Shown piece after piece: positions 28,228 to 36,428 of a DNA stretch of 64,000 nucleotides (within the stretch, counting starts at the first letter, position 1; each line of letters begins with the position of its first letter). The DNA is taken from contig NZ_VFAC01000004.1 of the NCBI RefSeq assembly GCF_007644105.1, forward strand, positions 62,001 through 126,000, written 5' to 3'. This DNA is from Elioraea rosea (lineage in GTDB: Bacteria > Pseudomonadota > Alphaproteobacteria > Acetobacterales > Acetobacteraceae). The position numbers were made by a program, and so were the translations under genes. The notes under the pieces are model-generated. The model was not told where the DNA came from and searched no databases. It saw only the letters and a program-made list of their open reading frames with translations.

Positions 28228-29179
28228 CGCGCTCACGCTCTTCGTCGCAGTTGCGGAGGAAGGAGGTCTTGCGGCCGCCGGGCGGCGGCTTGGCCTGGCG
28301 CCGCCTTCCGTGACCCGCGTCATTGCGGAACTCGAGCAGCACCTCGGGGTGCGCCTCTTCCTCCGCACGACGCGCCGCGTGACGCTGACGGACGCAGGGG
28401 CAGCGCTGCTGCCGCGCGCCCGAGCGGTCATCACCGCGATGGCCGAGGCGGAAGCCGAGGCGGCTGGCGCGGCAATCACCCCCCAGGGCATGCTCCGCCT
28501 GACAGGCCCTGTCACCTTCGGGCGAATGCATCTTGCCGGCATCGTCGCCGCCTTCCTCCGCGCCGAGCCGCGCGTGACGGCGAGCCTGCTTCTTGCCGAC
28601 AGGGTGGTCGATCTCGTCGAGGAAGGGCTCGACCTCGCGCTGAGGATCGGCGCGCTACCGGACAGTTCGCTCCTAACCCGCAAGGTCGGGCAGACCCAGC
28701 GCGTGCTGGCCGCGAGCCCCTCCTATCTCGCCCGCCGCGGCGTGCCGGACACGCCGTCCGCGCTTACGGTGCACGACATGATCGGCTTCAGCGCCCTGCC
28801 GGACCCGCTAGAGTGGCGCTGGGGACGCGCAAGAGCCGACGCCGTCATGCTGACGCCGCGTCTTTCCGTCAACGATGCAGGAGCGGCGATCGCGGCGGCG
28901 GAAGCCGGCGAAGGGATCGTGCCGGCCTTCTGCTACATGCTCGCCCCCGCGATTGCATCAGGAAGACTCGTGCCGGTGCTCGGCGCGTTCTCCCCGCCGG
29001 CGGTGCCGGCGCATCTCGTTCAGACCGCAGGTCGTTTCCCGCCGGCGCGCGTCAGCGCCTTCATCGGCTTTGCCGCACCGCGGATCGCTGACGCCTTCGG
29101 CGCTTATGCGCGCGCGCTCGGACCCGCCGTCACGCCCGCACATCCATCGCCTGGCGCAACCCGTCGGACAGGAGGTTGA
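28214..29179 (+). CDS. LysR-family regulator (CrgA-like subgroup)
   Basis: 321 residues from the ATG at 28214 (MDRLNALTLFVAV); another ATG two codons upstream at 28208 lies inside the palindrome. The winged helix-turn-helix is at residues 1-60 (GGLAAAGRRLGLAPPSVTRVIAELEQHLGVRLFLRTTRRVTLT), followed by the periplasmic-binding-protein-like effector domain. The repressor-like position of its operator over the divergent -10 fits this subgroup, which often represses neighbouring oxidoreductase genes. The last 50 bases overlap the convergent permease gene. Confidence 0.9.
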   Translation: MDRLNALTLFVAVAEEGGLAAAGRRLGLAPPSVTRVIAELEQHLGVRLFLRTTRRVTLTDAGAALLPRARAVITAMAEAEAEAAGAAITPQGMLRLTGPVTFGRMHLAGIVAAFLRAEPRVTASLLLADRVVDLVEEGLDLALRIGALPDSSLLTRKVGQTQRVLAASPSYLARRGVPDTPSALTVHDMIGFSALPDPLEWRWGRARADAVMLTPRLSVNDAGAAIAAAEAGEGIVPAFCYMLAPAIASGRLVPVLGAFSPPAVPAHLVQTAGRFPPARVSAFIGFAAPRIADAFGAYARALGPAVTPAHPSPGATRRTGG

Positions 29180-30056
29180 AGCAGATCGAGGTCGCGAAGA
29201 TGCATACCCCGGGCAGCATCGCGACGGTCGGGTTCACGTAGATCGCCGTGCGCAGCGTGTTCAGCATCAGCCCCCATTCCGGTTCGGGCGGCGTCACGCC
29301 GAGGCCGAGGAAGGAGAGGCCGGAGGCGAGGATCATCGACACCGACACGAGGCTCGTCGCGTACACGAAGATGGGCCCGAGCACGTTGCCGAGGATGTGC
29401 ACGCGGATGATGGTCAAGGCACCCGCACCGGAGGCCCTCGCCGCCTCGACGAAATCGAGGTTGCGCACCCCCGTCGTGACGCTTTCCGCCACGCGGATCA
29501 CGGGCGGGATGAACACGAGGGTGAGCGAGAGGATGGCGTTCAGCGTTCCCGCACCCAGCGCGCCGGAGATGGCGATGGCGAGAAGCACCGAGGGGAAGGC
29601 GTAGAACACGTCCGTCCCGCGCATGATCAGCATGTTCACGCCGCCGCCGGCATAGCCCGCGAGCACGCCGAGCGTGGTGCCGATCAGGAAGGCGAGGAAC
29701 ACGGGCGTGATGCCCATGAACCAGGAAAGCCGGCCGCCATAGAGAAGCCGCGTCAGCATGTCGCGGCCGAGCTCGTCGCTGCCCAGGGGGTAGTTCGGCG
29801 TGCCGACGGGGCGAAGCCTGCGCAGCATGCTGCCCTGGTAGGGGTCGTGCGGCGCAATCAGGTGCGCGAACACGATGGCGCCGAGCATCGCGAGCAGGAT
29901 CAGCGCGCAGGCGATGGTCACGGGGTCGCGCCGAAGCCGCTTCCATACCCCCGCCCAGTAGCCCTGCGAGCGGATCGCCGTCTCGCGCGCCTGCACGGCG
30001 AGCTCCGCCGCAGCGGCAGATGCTTCGACCCTCACCGTCGTGCTGCCATCGGCCAT
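29130..30056 (-). CDS. ABC transporter permease, DppC/OppC type
   Basis: 308 residues. An N-terminal cytoplasmic stretch leads to a first membrane helix (PVTIACALILLAMLGAIVFAHLIAP), then the OppC N-domain, then the BPD permease core. The EAA loop that contacts the ATPase is ESVTTGVRNLDFVEAARASGAGALTIIRVHILGNVLGP. Three or four helices follow. It starts 13 bases after the DppB-type gene, with GAGGAGGGGG upstream. No ATPase genes follow: the next gene is the convergent lysR, so the complex must recruit ATPases from elsewhere. Confidence 0.93.
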   Translation of the reverse strand: MADGSTTVRVEASAAAAELAVQARETAIRSQGYWAGVWKRLRRDPVTIACALILLAMLGAIVFAHLIAPHDPYQGSMLRRLRPVGTPNYPLGSDELGRDMLTRLLYGGRLSWFMGITPVFLAFLIGTTLGVLAGYAGGGVNMLIMRGTDVFYAFPSVLLAIAISGALGAGTLNAILSLTLVFIPPVIRVAESVTTGVRNLDFVEAARASGAGALTIIRVHILGNVLGPIFVYATSLVSVSMILASGLSFLGLGVTPPEPEWGLMLNTLRTAIYVNPTVAMLPGVCIFATSICFNLLSDGLRQAMDVRA

Positions 30057-30069
30057 GCGCTCCCCCTCC

Positions 30070-31023
30070 TCAGGCCCGCTTGATGCGCGGGTCGAGCGCC
30101 GTCTGCACGAGATCGACGACGAGGTTCAGCGCGACGAAGAACATCGCGAGCACGAGGATGGTTCCCTGCAGCACCGGCAGGTCGCGCTGGAAGATCGCGC
30201 TGTTGAGCAGGAACCCCGTGCCGGGCCAGGAGAACACGGTCTCGACCAGGATGGAGCCGCCCATCAGGTAGCCGAGCTGGAGCCCGATCACGGCGATGGC
30301 GTTCGGCGCGGCGTTCTTCACCACGTGCCAGAAGATGCCGCTTCGCGAGAGGCCTTTGCCGCGGAGCGTCTGGATGAAGTCCTGGTTCAGGATCTCGGCG
30401 ACGATGCCGCGTACGGTGCGCGTCACGATCCCCATCGGGATCACCGAGAGCGTCACGGCAGGAAGCACAAGGTGGCTGATGTGCTCCCAGTCCCACACCC
30501 AGTCGCTCGAGCCGCCAGGCCCGGCGCCCATTGCGGGAAGCCAGTTCAGGTTCACGCTGAACAGGATCACCAGAACCATGCCGAGCCAGTAATGCGGCAC
30601 CGACACGCCGGTGACGGCGAGCGAGACGGCGATCTTGTCGATCGCGGTGCCCTGGAAGGAGCCGGCAAGCCCGCCGAAGATGCAGCCGAGCACGAAGCCG
30701 ATCAGCGCGGCGGTGAGCGCGAGCCTGAGCGTGTTGACCACGGCGACCGACAGGTCGGCCCAGACGGGCCGGCCGGTGGCGAGGCTATTGCCGAGATCGC
30801 CTGTCGCCACCTTGCCGAGCCAGACGCCGAACTGGATCGGCAGCGGCCGGTCGAGCCCATAGTCGCGGCGGATCTGCTCGACGAGGTCCTGCGGCGCATC
30901 GGCCGGAACGATCGCGTTGATCGGGTCTCCCGGTGCGATGTGCACCAGCAGGAAGCAGACGAGCCCGACAGAAAGAGCGATCGGGATCGCGTAGAGGATG
31001 CGCCGGACGAGATAGATCAGCAT
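30070..31023 (-). CDS. ABC transporter permease, DppB/OppB type
   Basis: 317 residues with six membrane helices. The N-terminus MLIYLVRRILYAIPIALSVGLVCFLLVHIAPGDP is diagnostic for DppB/OppB. The ATPase-contact loop is GIVTRTVRGIVAEILNQDFIQTLRGKGLSRSGIFW, and the last segment includes VVDLVQTALDPRIKRA. It partners with the OppC-type protein to form the pore. A GC-rich stem-loop between it and the binding-protein gene probably lowers its expression relative to the binding protein. Confidence 0.94.
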   Translation of the reverse strand: MLIYLVRRILYAIPIALSVGLVCFLLVHIAPGDPINAIVPADAPQDLVEQIRRDYGLDRPLPIQFGVWLGKVATGDLGNSLATGRPVWADLSVAVVNTLRLALTAALIGFVLGCIFGGLAGSFQGTAIDKIAVSLAVTGVSVPHYWLGMVLVILFSVNLNWLPAMGAGPGGSSDWVWDWEHISHLVLPAVTLSVIPMGIVTRTVRGIVAEILNQDFIQTLRGKGLSRSGIFWHVVKNAAPNAIAVIGLQLGYLMGGSILVETVFSWPGTGFLLNSAIFQRDLPVLQGTILVLAMFFVALNLVVDLVQTALDPRIKRA

Positions 31024-31043
31024 TCAGCGGTGACCGTAGCGAG

Positions 31044-31077
31044 GGGGCCCCGCACGCCGCACGGATTGCGGGGCCCC
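31044..31077 (-). terminator. Intra-operon stem-loop between binding protein and permeases
   Basis: GGGGCCCCGCA (31044-31054) and TGCGGGGCCCC (31067-31077) pair perfectly over 11 bp with a 12-base loop, nine bases after the binding-protein stop and before the permease. Such elements act as partial terminators or mRNA-stabilising hairpins that raise binding-protein levels. Confidence 0.65.
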
Positions 31078-31085
31078 TCTCTTCG

Positions 31086-32705
31086 TCACTGGATGTACGG
31101 AAGCGTCAGGTCGACGAACCAGCTCTGCGGCTGGACGAAGCCACGCACACGCTGGCTCATCGCGCGCGGCGACACGTCATGCGCGATCCAGATGAACAGC
31201 GCCTCGTCCACGCCGGCGGCATGCAGCTTCGCAAGCGCCGCGTCGCGCGCCTCGGGCTCGAACGCGTTGCGCGCGGCAGCGACCATCTCGTCGAACTTGG
31301 GGTCGCTGAAGAAGCCCCAGTTGTTCGAGGTGGGCGGGGCCATCTTGCTGTCCCAGAACCGCACCATGGCGAAGAACGGGTCCATCGCCGCGAAGGACAC
31401 GTTGATCGCGTGCGCGCCGCGGGCGGAGGCGTCCTTGCAGCCGCGCCGCCAGTTGGTGAACAGCGCGTTCCACTCGATCACGTCGAACTCGACGTTGACA
31501 CCGATCTCCTTGAGGTTCTGCTGCACGAACTCGTTCATCGGCAAGGGCTGCATCTGGCCCGAGCCGGAGGCGCTGATCTGGACCTTGATGGTCAGCGGCC
31601 GCTGCGGCCCGTAGCCTGCCTCGGCGAGAAGCCGCTTCGCGGCTTCCGGGTCATGCTTGATCTGGAAGGACGGGTTGCCCCACCAGGGGTGGCCCGGCGG
31701 CACCGATCCGACGGCCGGCACCATCAGCCCGCCGAGCAGCGTCTTCAGCCCCTCGCGGTCGATGCCGAGGTTGATCGCCTGGCGGACGCGCCTGTCAGCC
31801 AGCGGCGAGCCTTCTGCGAAACAGGGCTGCCAGGGCCACACATGCGGCTGGGCGTTCTGCTCGATCCGCATGTTGCGCGACCGGAGCTGCGGCAGCGCAT
31901 CGGGCGCCGGCGCCTCGATCCAGTCCACCTGGCCCGAGAGAAGCGCTGCGGTGCGCGCATTGGCCTCGGGGATCGGCAGAAGGACGATGCGCTCGGCCTT
32001 CGCCTTCTCGCCCCAGTAGCCGTCGAAGCGGACGTACTCGGCACGCTCGCGCGGCACGAACCGCACCATCCGGAACGGACCGGTACCGGAAGGATCTGCC
32101 GCGAAGGCGTTCCATGCCGCCTCGGGCGAGGCCGCGCCGGCGCGCTTTGCGTCCCAGTGCCTCGGGCTCGCGAAGAAGAGGTTGGTGAGGTTGATCGGCA
32201 GAAGGCTGTCCGGCTCGGAGGTGTAGAGCGCGACGGTGTAGTCGTCGATCTTCTCCGCGCGGCGCAGCGTCGGCATGCGCGTCGCGGTCACGCCCACCTG
32301 GCGCGGGTCGAAATGCGGCGCCTCGCGGTCGAGCACCTTGCGGACGTTCCACACCACGGCGTCGGCGTTGAAGTCCGACCCGTCGTGGAACTTCACGCCC
32401 TGGCGCAGCCTGAACACCCACTTCGTCTTGTCGGCCGCGTCGACAGCCCACTCGGTGGCAAGCCCCGGGCGAAGCGGCGTCGCGCGGTCGCCCCGCGTGA
32501 GGTCCCACTCGACGAGCGCGTTGTAGAGCGGAATGCCGGTGAAGCGGTTGCCCTCGAACCCCTGGTCCGGCTGGCCGTGCGTCAGCGGGATGTCCGCCGC
32601 CGTCATGCCGATGCGGATCGTTCCCTGGGCGAGTGCCGCGCCCGGCGCTGCCGCGATCAGGGCGGCAAGGCTCGCGGCGAGAAGCGTCGAGCGTGTCATC
32701 GTCAT
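31086..32705 (-). CDS. ABC transporter substrate-binding protein (family 5: peptides/opines/nickel)
   Basis: Periplasmic binding protein of 539 residues. The signal peptide ends in APGAALAQG, and the family 5 (SBP_bac_5) signatures follow: ATEWAVDAADKTKWVFRLRQGVKFHDGSDFNADAVVWN, SGTGPFRMVRFVPRERAEYVRFDGYWG, and DRRVRQAINLGIDREGL. The ATG at 32705 is one of two spaced by one codon, with AGGGAGAG upstream. Peptides, glutathione or opines are typical ligands; the sequence alone does not decide. Confidence 0.93.
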   Translation of the reverse strand: MTMTRSTLLAASLAALIAAAPGAALAQGTIRIGMTAADIPLTHGQPDQGFEGNRFTGIPLYNALVEWDLTRGDRATPLRPGLATEWAVDAADKTKWVFRLRQGVKFHDGSDFNADAVVWNVRKVLDREAPHFDPRQVGVTATRMPTLRRAEKIDDYTVALYTSEPDSLLPINLTNLFFASPRHWDAKRAGAASPEAAWNAFAADPSGTGPFRMVRFVPRERAEYVRFDGYWGEKAKAERIVLLPIPEANARTAALLSGQVDWIEAPAPDALPQLRSRNMRIEQNAQPHVWPWQPCFAEGSPLADRRVRQAINLGIDREGLKTLLGGLMVPAVGSVPPGHPWWGNPSFQIKHDPEAAKRLLAEAGYGPQRPLTIKVQISASGSGQMQPLPMNEFVQQNLKEIGVNVEFDVIEWNALFTNWRRGCKDASARGAHAINVSFAAMDPFFAMVRFWDSKMAPPTSNNWGFFSDPKFDEMVAAARNAFEPEARDAALAKLHAAGVDEALFIWIAHDVSPRAMSQRVRGFVQPQSWFVDLTLPYIQ

Positions 32706-32931
32706 CAATGCTCTCCCTGCTTTCCGGTCGATGCGGCTCGTGGTGGCCGCTGCCGGAACATCGTGATGGGTCGCGCGACGAAATGCCAGCGTATCGGGTG
32801 CAACCCGCGATGGGTCTGGCAAGGCGCGTGCCAGCCTCGACCCGCTTCGGGGCTTGCGAGGCAGCAGGAAGCGGGGCGATTCTGCCCAACCCCTGGGCAA
32901 CCTGCCCTGCAATCCAGCGCCGGTGCCTCCC

Positions 32932-33681
32932 ATGCGCCTCCTCCTGCTCAACGCCAACACCGATGCCGCCATCACCGCGCGCATGGCCGCCCTCGCCGCG
33001 CCCATGGCCGGCGACAGCGTGACGATCGAGCAGGCGACGGCCCGGTTCGGCGCGCGCTACATCACGACGCGCGCGGCCGCGACCATCGCCGCCCATGCCA
33101 CGCTCGATGCCTTCGCCGCCCACCTCGCCTCGGCTGCCGCACCGCCCGATGCCGTCCTGCTCGCCTGCTTCGGCGACCCGGGCCTCGCGGCGCTGCGCGA
33201 GCTCGCTCCCGTTCCCGTCGCTGGCATGGCGGAGGCGAGCCTGCTTGCCGCAGCCTCGCTCGGCGGGCGCATCGGCGTGCTGACGGGCGGGGAACGGTGG
33301 GTGCCGATGCTCGGCGAATACTTCGCCGCCATCGGCCTGGGCGGCAGGACGATCATCCGCGCCGTGCCGCAGACGGGGGCGGAGATCGCCGCCGACCCCG
33401 ATGGCGCCGTCGCCGGGCTCGCCCGCGAAGCCTCGGCTCTGGTGGAGGACGGCGCGGAGGTCGTCATCCTCGGCGGCGCCGGCCTCGCGGGGCTTTCGGG
33501 GAGGATCGCCGCGCGCGTGCCCGTTCCCGTGCTCGACAGCCTCGCCGCAGGCCTCTCCCAGGCGATGATGCTCGCCCGCCTCGGCCCTTCCGCGCCTTCC
33601 GCGGGTTCCTATGCCGCCCCGCCTCCTTCGCCTGTCACGGGGCTGAGCGACGCACTCTCGCGCCTGCTCGCCGGGGGCTGA
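32932..33681 (+). CDS. Asp/Glu/hydantoin racemase-family protein lacking the second cysteine
   Basis: 249 residues from the ATG at 32932, giving the standard MRLLLLNANTDAAITARM start of hydantoin racemase-like proteins. The first catalytic cysteine is present in LLACFGDPGLAAL (about residue 80). The position of the second cysteine, normally LGCAG, reads ILGGAGLAGL, with glycine. A two-base racemase would not be expected to work with only one cysteine, so another activity such as a lyase/isomerase, or loss of function, is possible. The 3' end overlaps the convergent formate dehydrogenase gene by 73 bases. It is divergent from the ABC transporter genes, which may be functionally linked. Confidence 0.8.
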   Translation: MRLLLLNANTDAAITARMAALAAPMAGDSVTIEQATARFGARYITTRAAATIAAHATLDAFAAHLASAAAPPDAVLLACFGDPGLAALRELAPVPVAGMAEASLLAAASLGGRIGVLTGGERWVPMLGEYFAAIGLGGRTIIRAVPQTGAEIAADPDGAVAGLAREASALVEDGAEVVILGGAGLAGLSGRIAARVPVPVLDSLAAGLSQAMMLARLGPSAPSAGSYAAPPPSPVTGLSDALSRLLAGG

Positions 33682-36428
33682 CCGGCTGCGCGATCGGCCC
33701 GCTCGATGCGCGCCGCGCAGTGCTTGAATCCTGGGATGTGTGCAATCGGGTCGAGCGCGGGGTGTGTCAGCAGGTTCGCCGCTGCCTCGCGATAAGCGAA
33801 GGGGATGAAGGCGAGGCCATCCGGCAGGCCCGGTGCGGCGCGCACCGCAAGCACGATCTCCCCCCGCCGCGTCGTGACGCGCGCGAGCCCACCCGGCTTC
33901 AGCCCGAGGCGGCGAATGTCGGCTGGCGCGAGGCTGAGCGTTGGCGAGGGCTCGAGCGCATCGAGGGCCGCGGTGCGGCGCGTCATCGTTCCGGTATGCC
34001 AATGCTCGAGCTGCCGCCCCGTCGTCAGGATGAAGGGATAGGCAGAATCGGGAAGCTCGGCGGGGTCGGACAGCGCTGCGGGCACGAGGCGTGCACGACC
34101 ACTCGATGTCGGGAACCGGTCGGCGAAGACGATCTCCTCGCCTGGCGCGCCAGGCGTCGGCGCGGGATAGGTGACGGAGCCTTCGCGCTCGACCCTCTCC
34201 CACGGGATGTTGGCGAGCGACGGCATGAGCTGCGCCATCTCGGCGTACACCTCCGAGACGGGCCGGTGCTCCCACGCGAGGCCGAGGCGGCGGGCGAGCT
34301 CGACGAGGATCCAGAGATCCTGCCGCGCCTCGCCCGGCACGGCGAGCGCGGCGCGGCCCATCTGAACCTGGCGGTTGGTGTTGGTGACCGTTCCGGTCTT
34401 CTCCGGCCAGGCCGAGGCAGGCAGCACGACATCGGCGAGCGCGGCGGTTTCGGTCAGGAACAGGTCCTGCACCACCAGGTGCTCGAGCGAGGCAAGTGCG
34501 GAGCGCGCATGCGCTGCATCGGGGTCGCTCATCGCCGGGTTCTCGCCCATGATCAGCATCGCCCTGATCGAGCCCTCCTCGGCCGCATGCAGGATCTCGA
34601 CCACGGTGAGACCCGGCTCGGCCGAAATCTCGACGCCCCACAGCGCCTCCGCTTCGCGTCGCGCGGCGTCATCGGCAACGCGGTGATAGTCGGGCAGCAT
34701 CATCGGGATGAGCCCGGCATCGGACGCACCCTGGACGTTGTTCTGTCCTCGCAACGGATGCAGCCCCGTTCCCGGCCTGCCGACATGGCCGCAGAGCAGC
34801 GCGAGGGCAACGAGCGCGCGCGCATTGTCGGTTCCGTGCACCGACTGGCTGATGCCCATGCCCCAGAGGATGATCGAGGCGCGCGAGGTCGCATAGGCGC
34901 GCGCCACGGTGCGGATCTCCTCCGCGGCGACGCCGCAGATCGGCGCCATCGCCTCGGGCGCGAAGCCGCGGACGTGCCCGGCGAGCGCCTCGAACCCCTC
35001 CGTGCGGGCCGCGACGAAGGCTTCGTCGTACAGACGTTCTGCGACGATCACGTGCAGCATCGCGTTCAGAAGCGCGACATCGGCACCGGGCCGGAAGCGC
35101 AGGACGTGGCGCGCGAACCTGTCGAGCGGCGTAGGCCGCGGGTCGGCGATCGCGAGTGTCGCACCGCGCGCGGCGGCGTCCTTGATGAAGGTCGCCGCCA
35201 CGGGGTGGTTCACCGCGGGGCTCGCGCCGATGATCAGGATGAACTCGGCATCGGCCACGGCGGTGAACGGCGCGGTCACGGCACCGCTGCCGATGCCCTC
35301 GAGCAATGCGGCGACCGAGGCGGCGTGGCAGAGCCGCGTGCAGTGATCGACGTTGTTCGTTCCGAACCCCGTGCGCACGAGCTTCTGGAAGAGATAGGCT
35401 TCCTCGTTCGAGCCCTTGGCGCTGCCGAAGCCCGCGAGCGCGTCTGGCCCGTCACGGTCTCGCACGCGCCGCAAGCCCGCAGCGGCGCGCTCGAGCGCCT
35501 CGTCCCAGCTCGCCTCGCGGAACTTCGCGCGCGCTGCGGCAGGCGTGTCTGAATCGCGCGGGTCCTTCGCTGCGCCGTCGATGCGCACGAGCGGAACGGT
35601 CAGCCGCTCGGGGTGGCGCACATAGTCGAACCCGAACCGGCCCTTCACGCAGAGCCGCCCTTGGTTCGACGGCCCCTCGCGCCCGCGCACCTCGACGATG
35701 CGGTCCTCATCGACATGGAACGCGACCTGGCAGCCGACGCCGCAATAGGGGCAGACACTGTCGACGACGCGCTCGGGCTCGACTGCGCGCACGCCGTTGA
35801 CGACCACGCTCGCGGCAAGCAGCGCGCCCGTCGGGCAGGCCTGGACGCATTCGCCGCAGGCCACGCAGGTGCTTCCGCCCATCGGCAGGCCCGCGTCGAA
35901 CACCACGCGCACATCGGCACCGCGATGCGCGAGCCCGATCACGTCGTTGTGCTGCACCTCGCGGCAGGCGCGCTCGCAGAGCCCGCAGGCGATGCAGGCA
36001 TCGAGCTGGACGAGCATCGCGGGGTGGCTCGCGTCAGGCTCCGGCGGCGGTGTGGTGCGCGGGAAGCGACTTTCCGTGACGCCGAGTTCGCCGGCGAAGC
36101 GCGCGAACGGGCCAAGCGGGTCGCGCAGCGTCTCCGGCTGGTCGGCGAGCAGGAGCTCGAACACCATCCGCCTCGCCCGCGCCGCGCGCGCGCTCGCCGT
36201 GCGCACCACCATGCCCTCGGCAGGCGTGCGGATGCAGGAGGCGCCGAGCACGCGCTCGCCCTCAATCTCGACAAGGCAGGCGCGGCAGTTGCCATCGGGA
36301 CGGTAGCCAGGCTTCGGCAGGTGGCAGAGATGCGGTATCTCCGTGCCGCGGCGCTGTGCGACCTGCCAGATCGTCTCGCCCGGCACGGCGGTGACGCTCT
36401 CTCCGTCCAGCGTGAACGTGACGCTCAC
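33609..36428 (-). CDS. fdsA: NAD-dependent formate dehydrogenase, catalytic alpha subunit
   Basis: 939 residues; oxidises formate to CO2 at a molybdenum bis-MGD centre. In order: an N-terminal 2Fe-2S domain (Cys35, 48, 51, 65), two ferredoxin-type 4Fe-4S clusters (CIACGLC and CVACGEC, residues 145-200), the CPYCGVGC cluster (226-233), and the large MGD domain. The active-site ligand is Cys367 in DHCTRLCHAASVA, where Escherichia coli FdhF has selenocysteine. The GTG at 36428 overlaps the upstream stop by four bases. The gene's 3' end overlaps the racemase-like gene. Accessory genes fdhD and a small delta subunit are not in the neighbourhood. Confidence 0.94.
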   Translation of the reverse strand: MSVTFTLDGESVTAVPGETIWQVAQRRGTEIPHLCHLPKPGYRPDGNCRACLVEIEGERVLGASCIRTPAEGMVVRTASARAARARRMVFELLLADQPETLRDPLGPFARFAGELGVTESRFPRTTPPPEPDASHPAMLVQLDACIACGLCERACREVQHNDVIGLAHRGADVRVVFDAGLPMGGSTCVACGECVQACPTGALLAASVVVNGVRAVEPERVVDSVCPYCGVGCQVAFHVDEDRIVEVRGREGPSNQGRLCVKGRFGFDYVRHPERLTVPLVRIDGAAKDPRDSDTPAAARAKFREASWDEALERAAAGLRRVRDRDGPDALAGFGSAKGSNEEAYLFQKLVRTGFGTNNVDHCTRLCHAASVAALLEGIGSGAVTAPFTAVADAEFILIIGASPAVNHPVAATFIKDAAARGATLAIADPRPTPLDRFARHVLRFRPGADVALLNAMLHVIVAERLYDEAFVAARTEGFEALAGHVRGFAPEAMAPICGVAAEEIRTVARAYATSRASIILWGMGISQSVHGTDNARALVALALLCGHVGRPGTGLHPLRGQNNVQGASDAGLIPMMLPDYHRVADDAARREAEALWGVEISAEPGLTVVEILHAAEEGSIRAMLIMGENPAMSDPDAAHARSALASLEHLVVQDLFLTETAALADVVLPASAWPEKTGTVTNTNRQVQMGRAALAVPGEARQDLWILVELARRLGLAWEHRPVSEVYAEMAQLMPSLANIPWERVEREGSVTYPAPTPGAPGEEIVFADRFPTSSGRARLVPAALSDPAELPDSAYPFILTTGRQLEHWHTGTMTRRTAALDALEPSPTLSLAPADIRRLGLKPGGLARVTTRRGEIVLAVRAAPGLPDGLAFIPFAYREAAANLLTHPALDPIAHIPGFKHCAARIERADRAAGQPPASRRESASLSPVTGEGGGAA

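Noticed and set aside
35315-35335. Selenocysteine at the formate dehydrogenase active site.
   Set aside because: The codon at residue 367 reads cysteine, not TGA, and the frame is uninterrupted.
30933-35552. A rightward open frame of about 1,540 codons running antisense to the transporter operon and formate dehydrogenase.
   Set aside because: The opposite strand carries well-known proteins throughout. The translated antisense is arginine/histidine-rich and without domains, as expected from GC-rich codon third positions.
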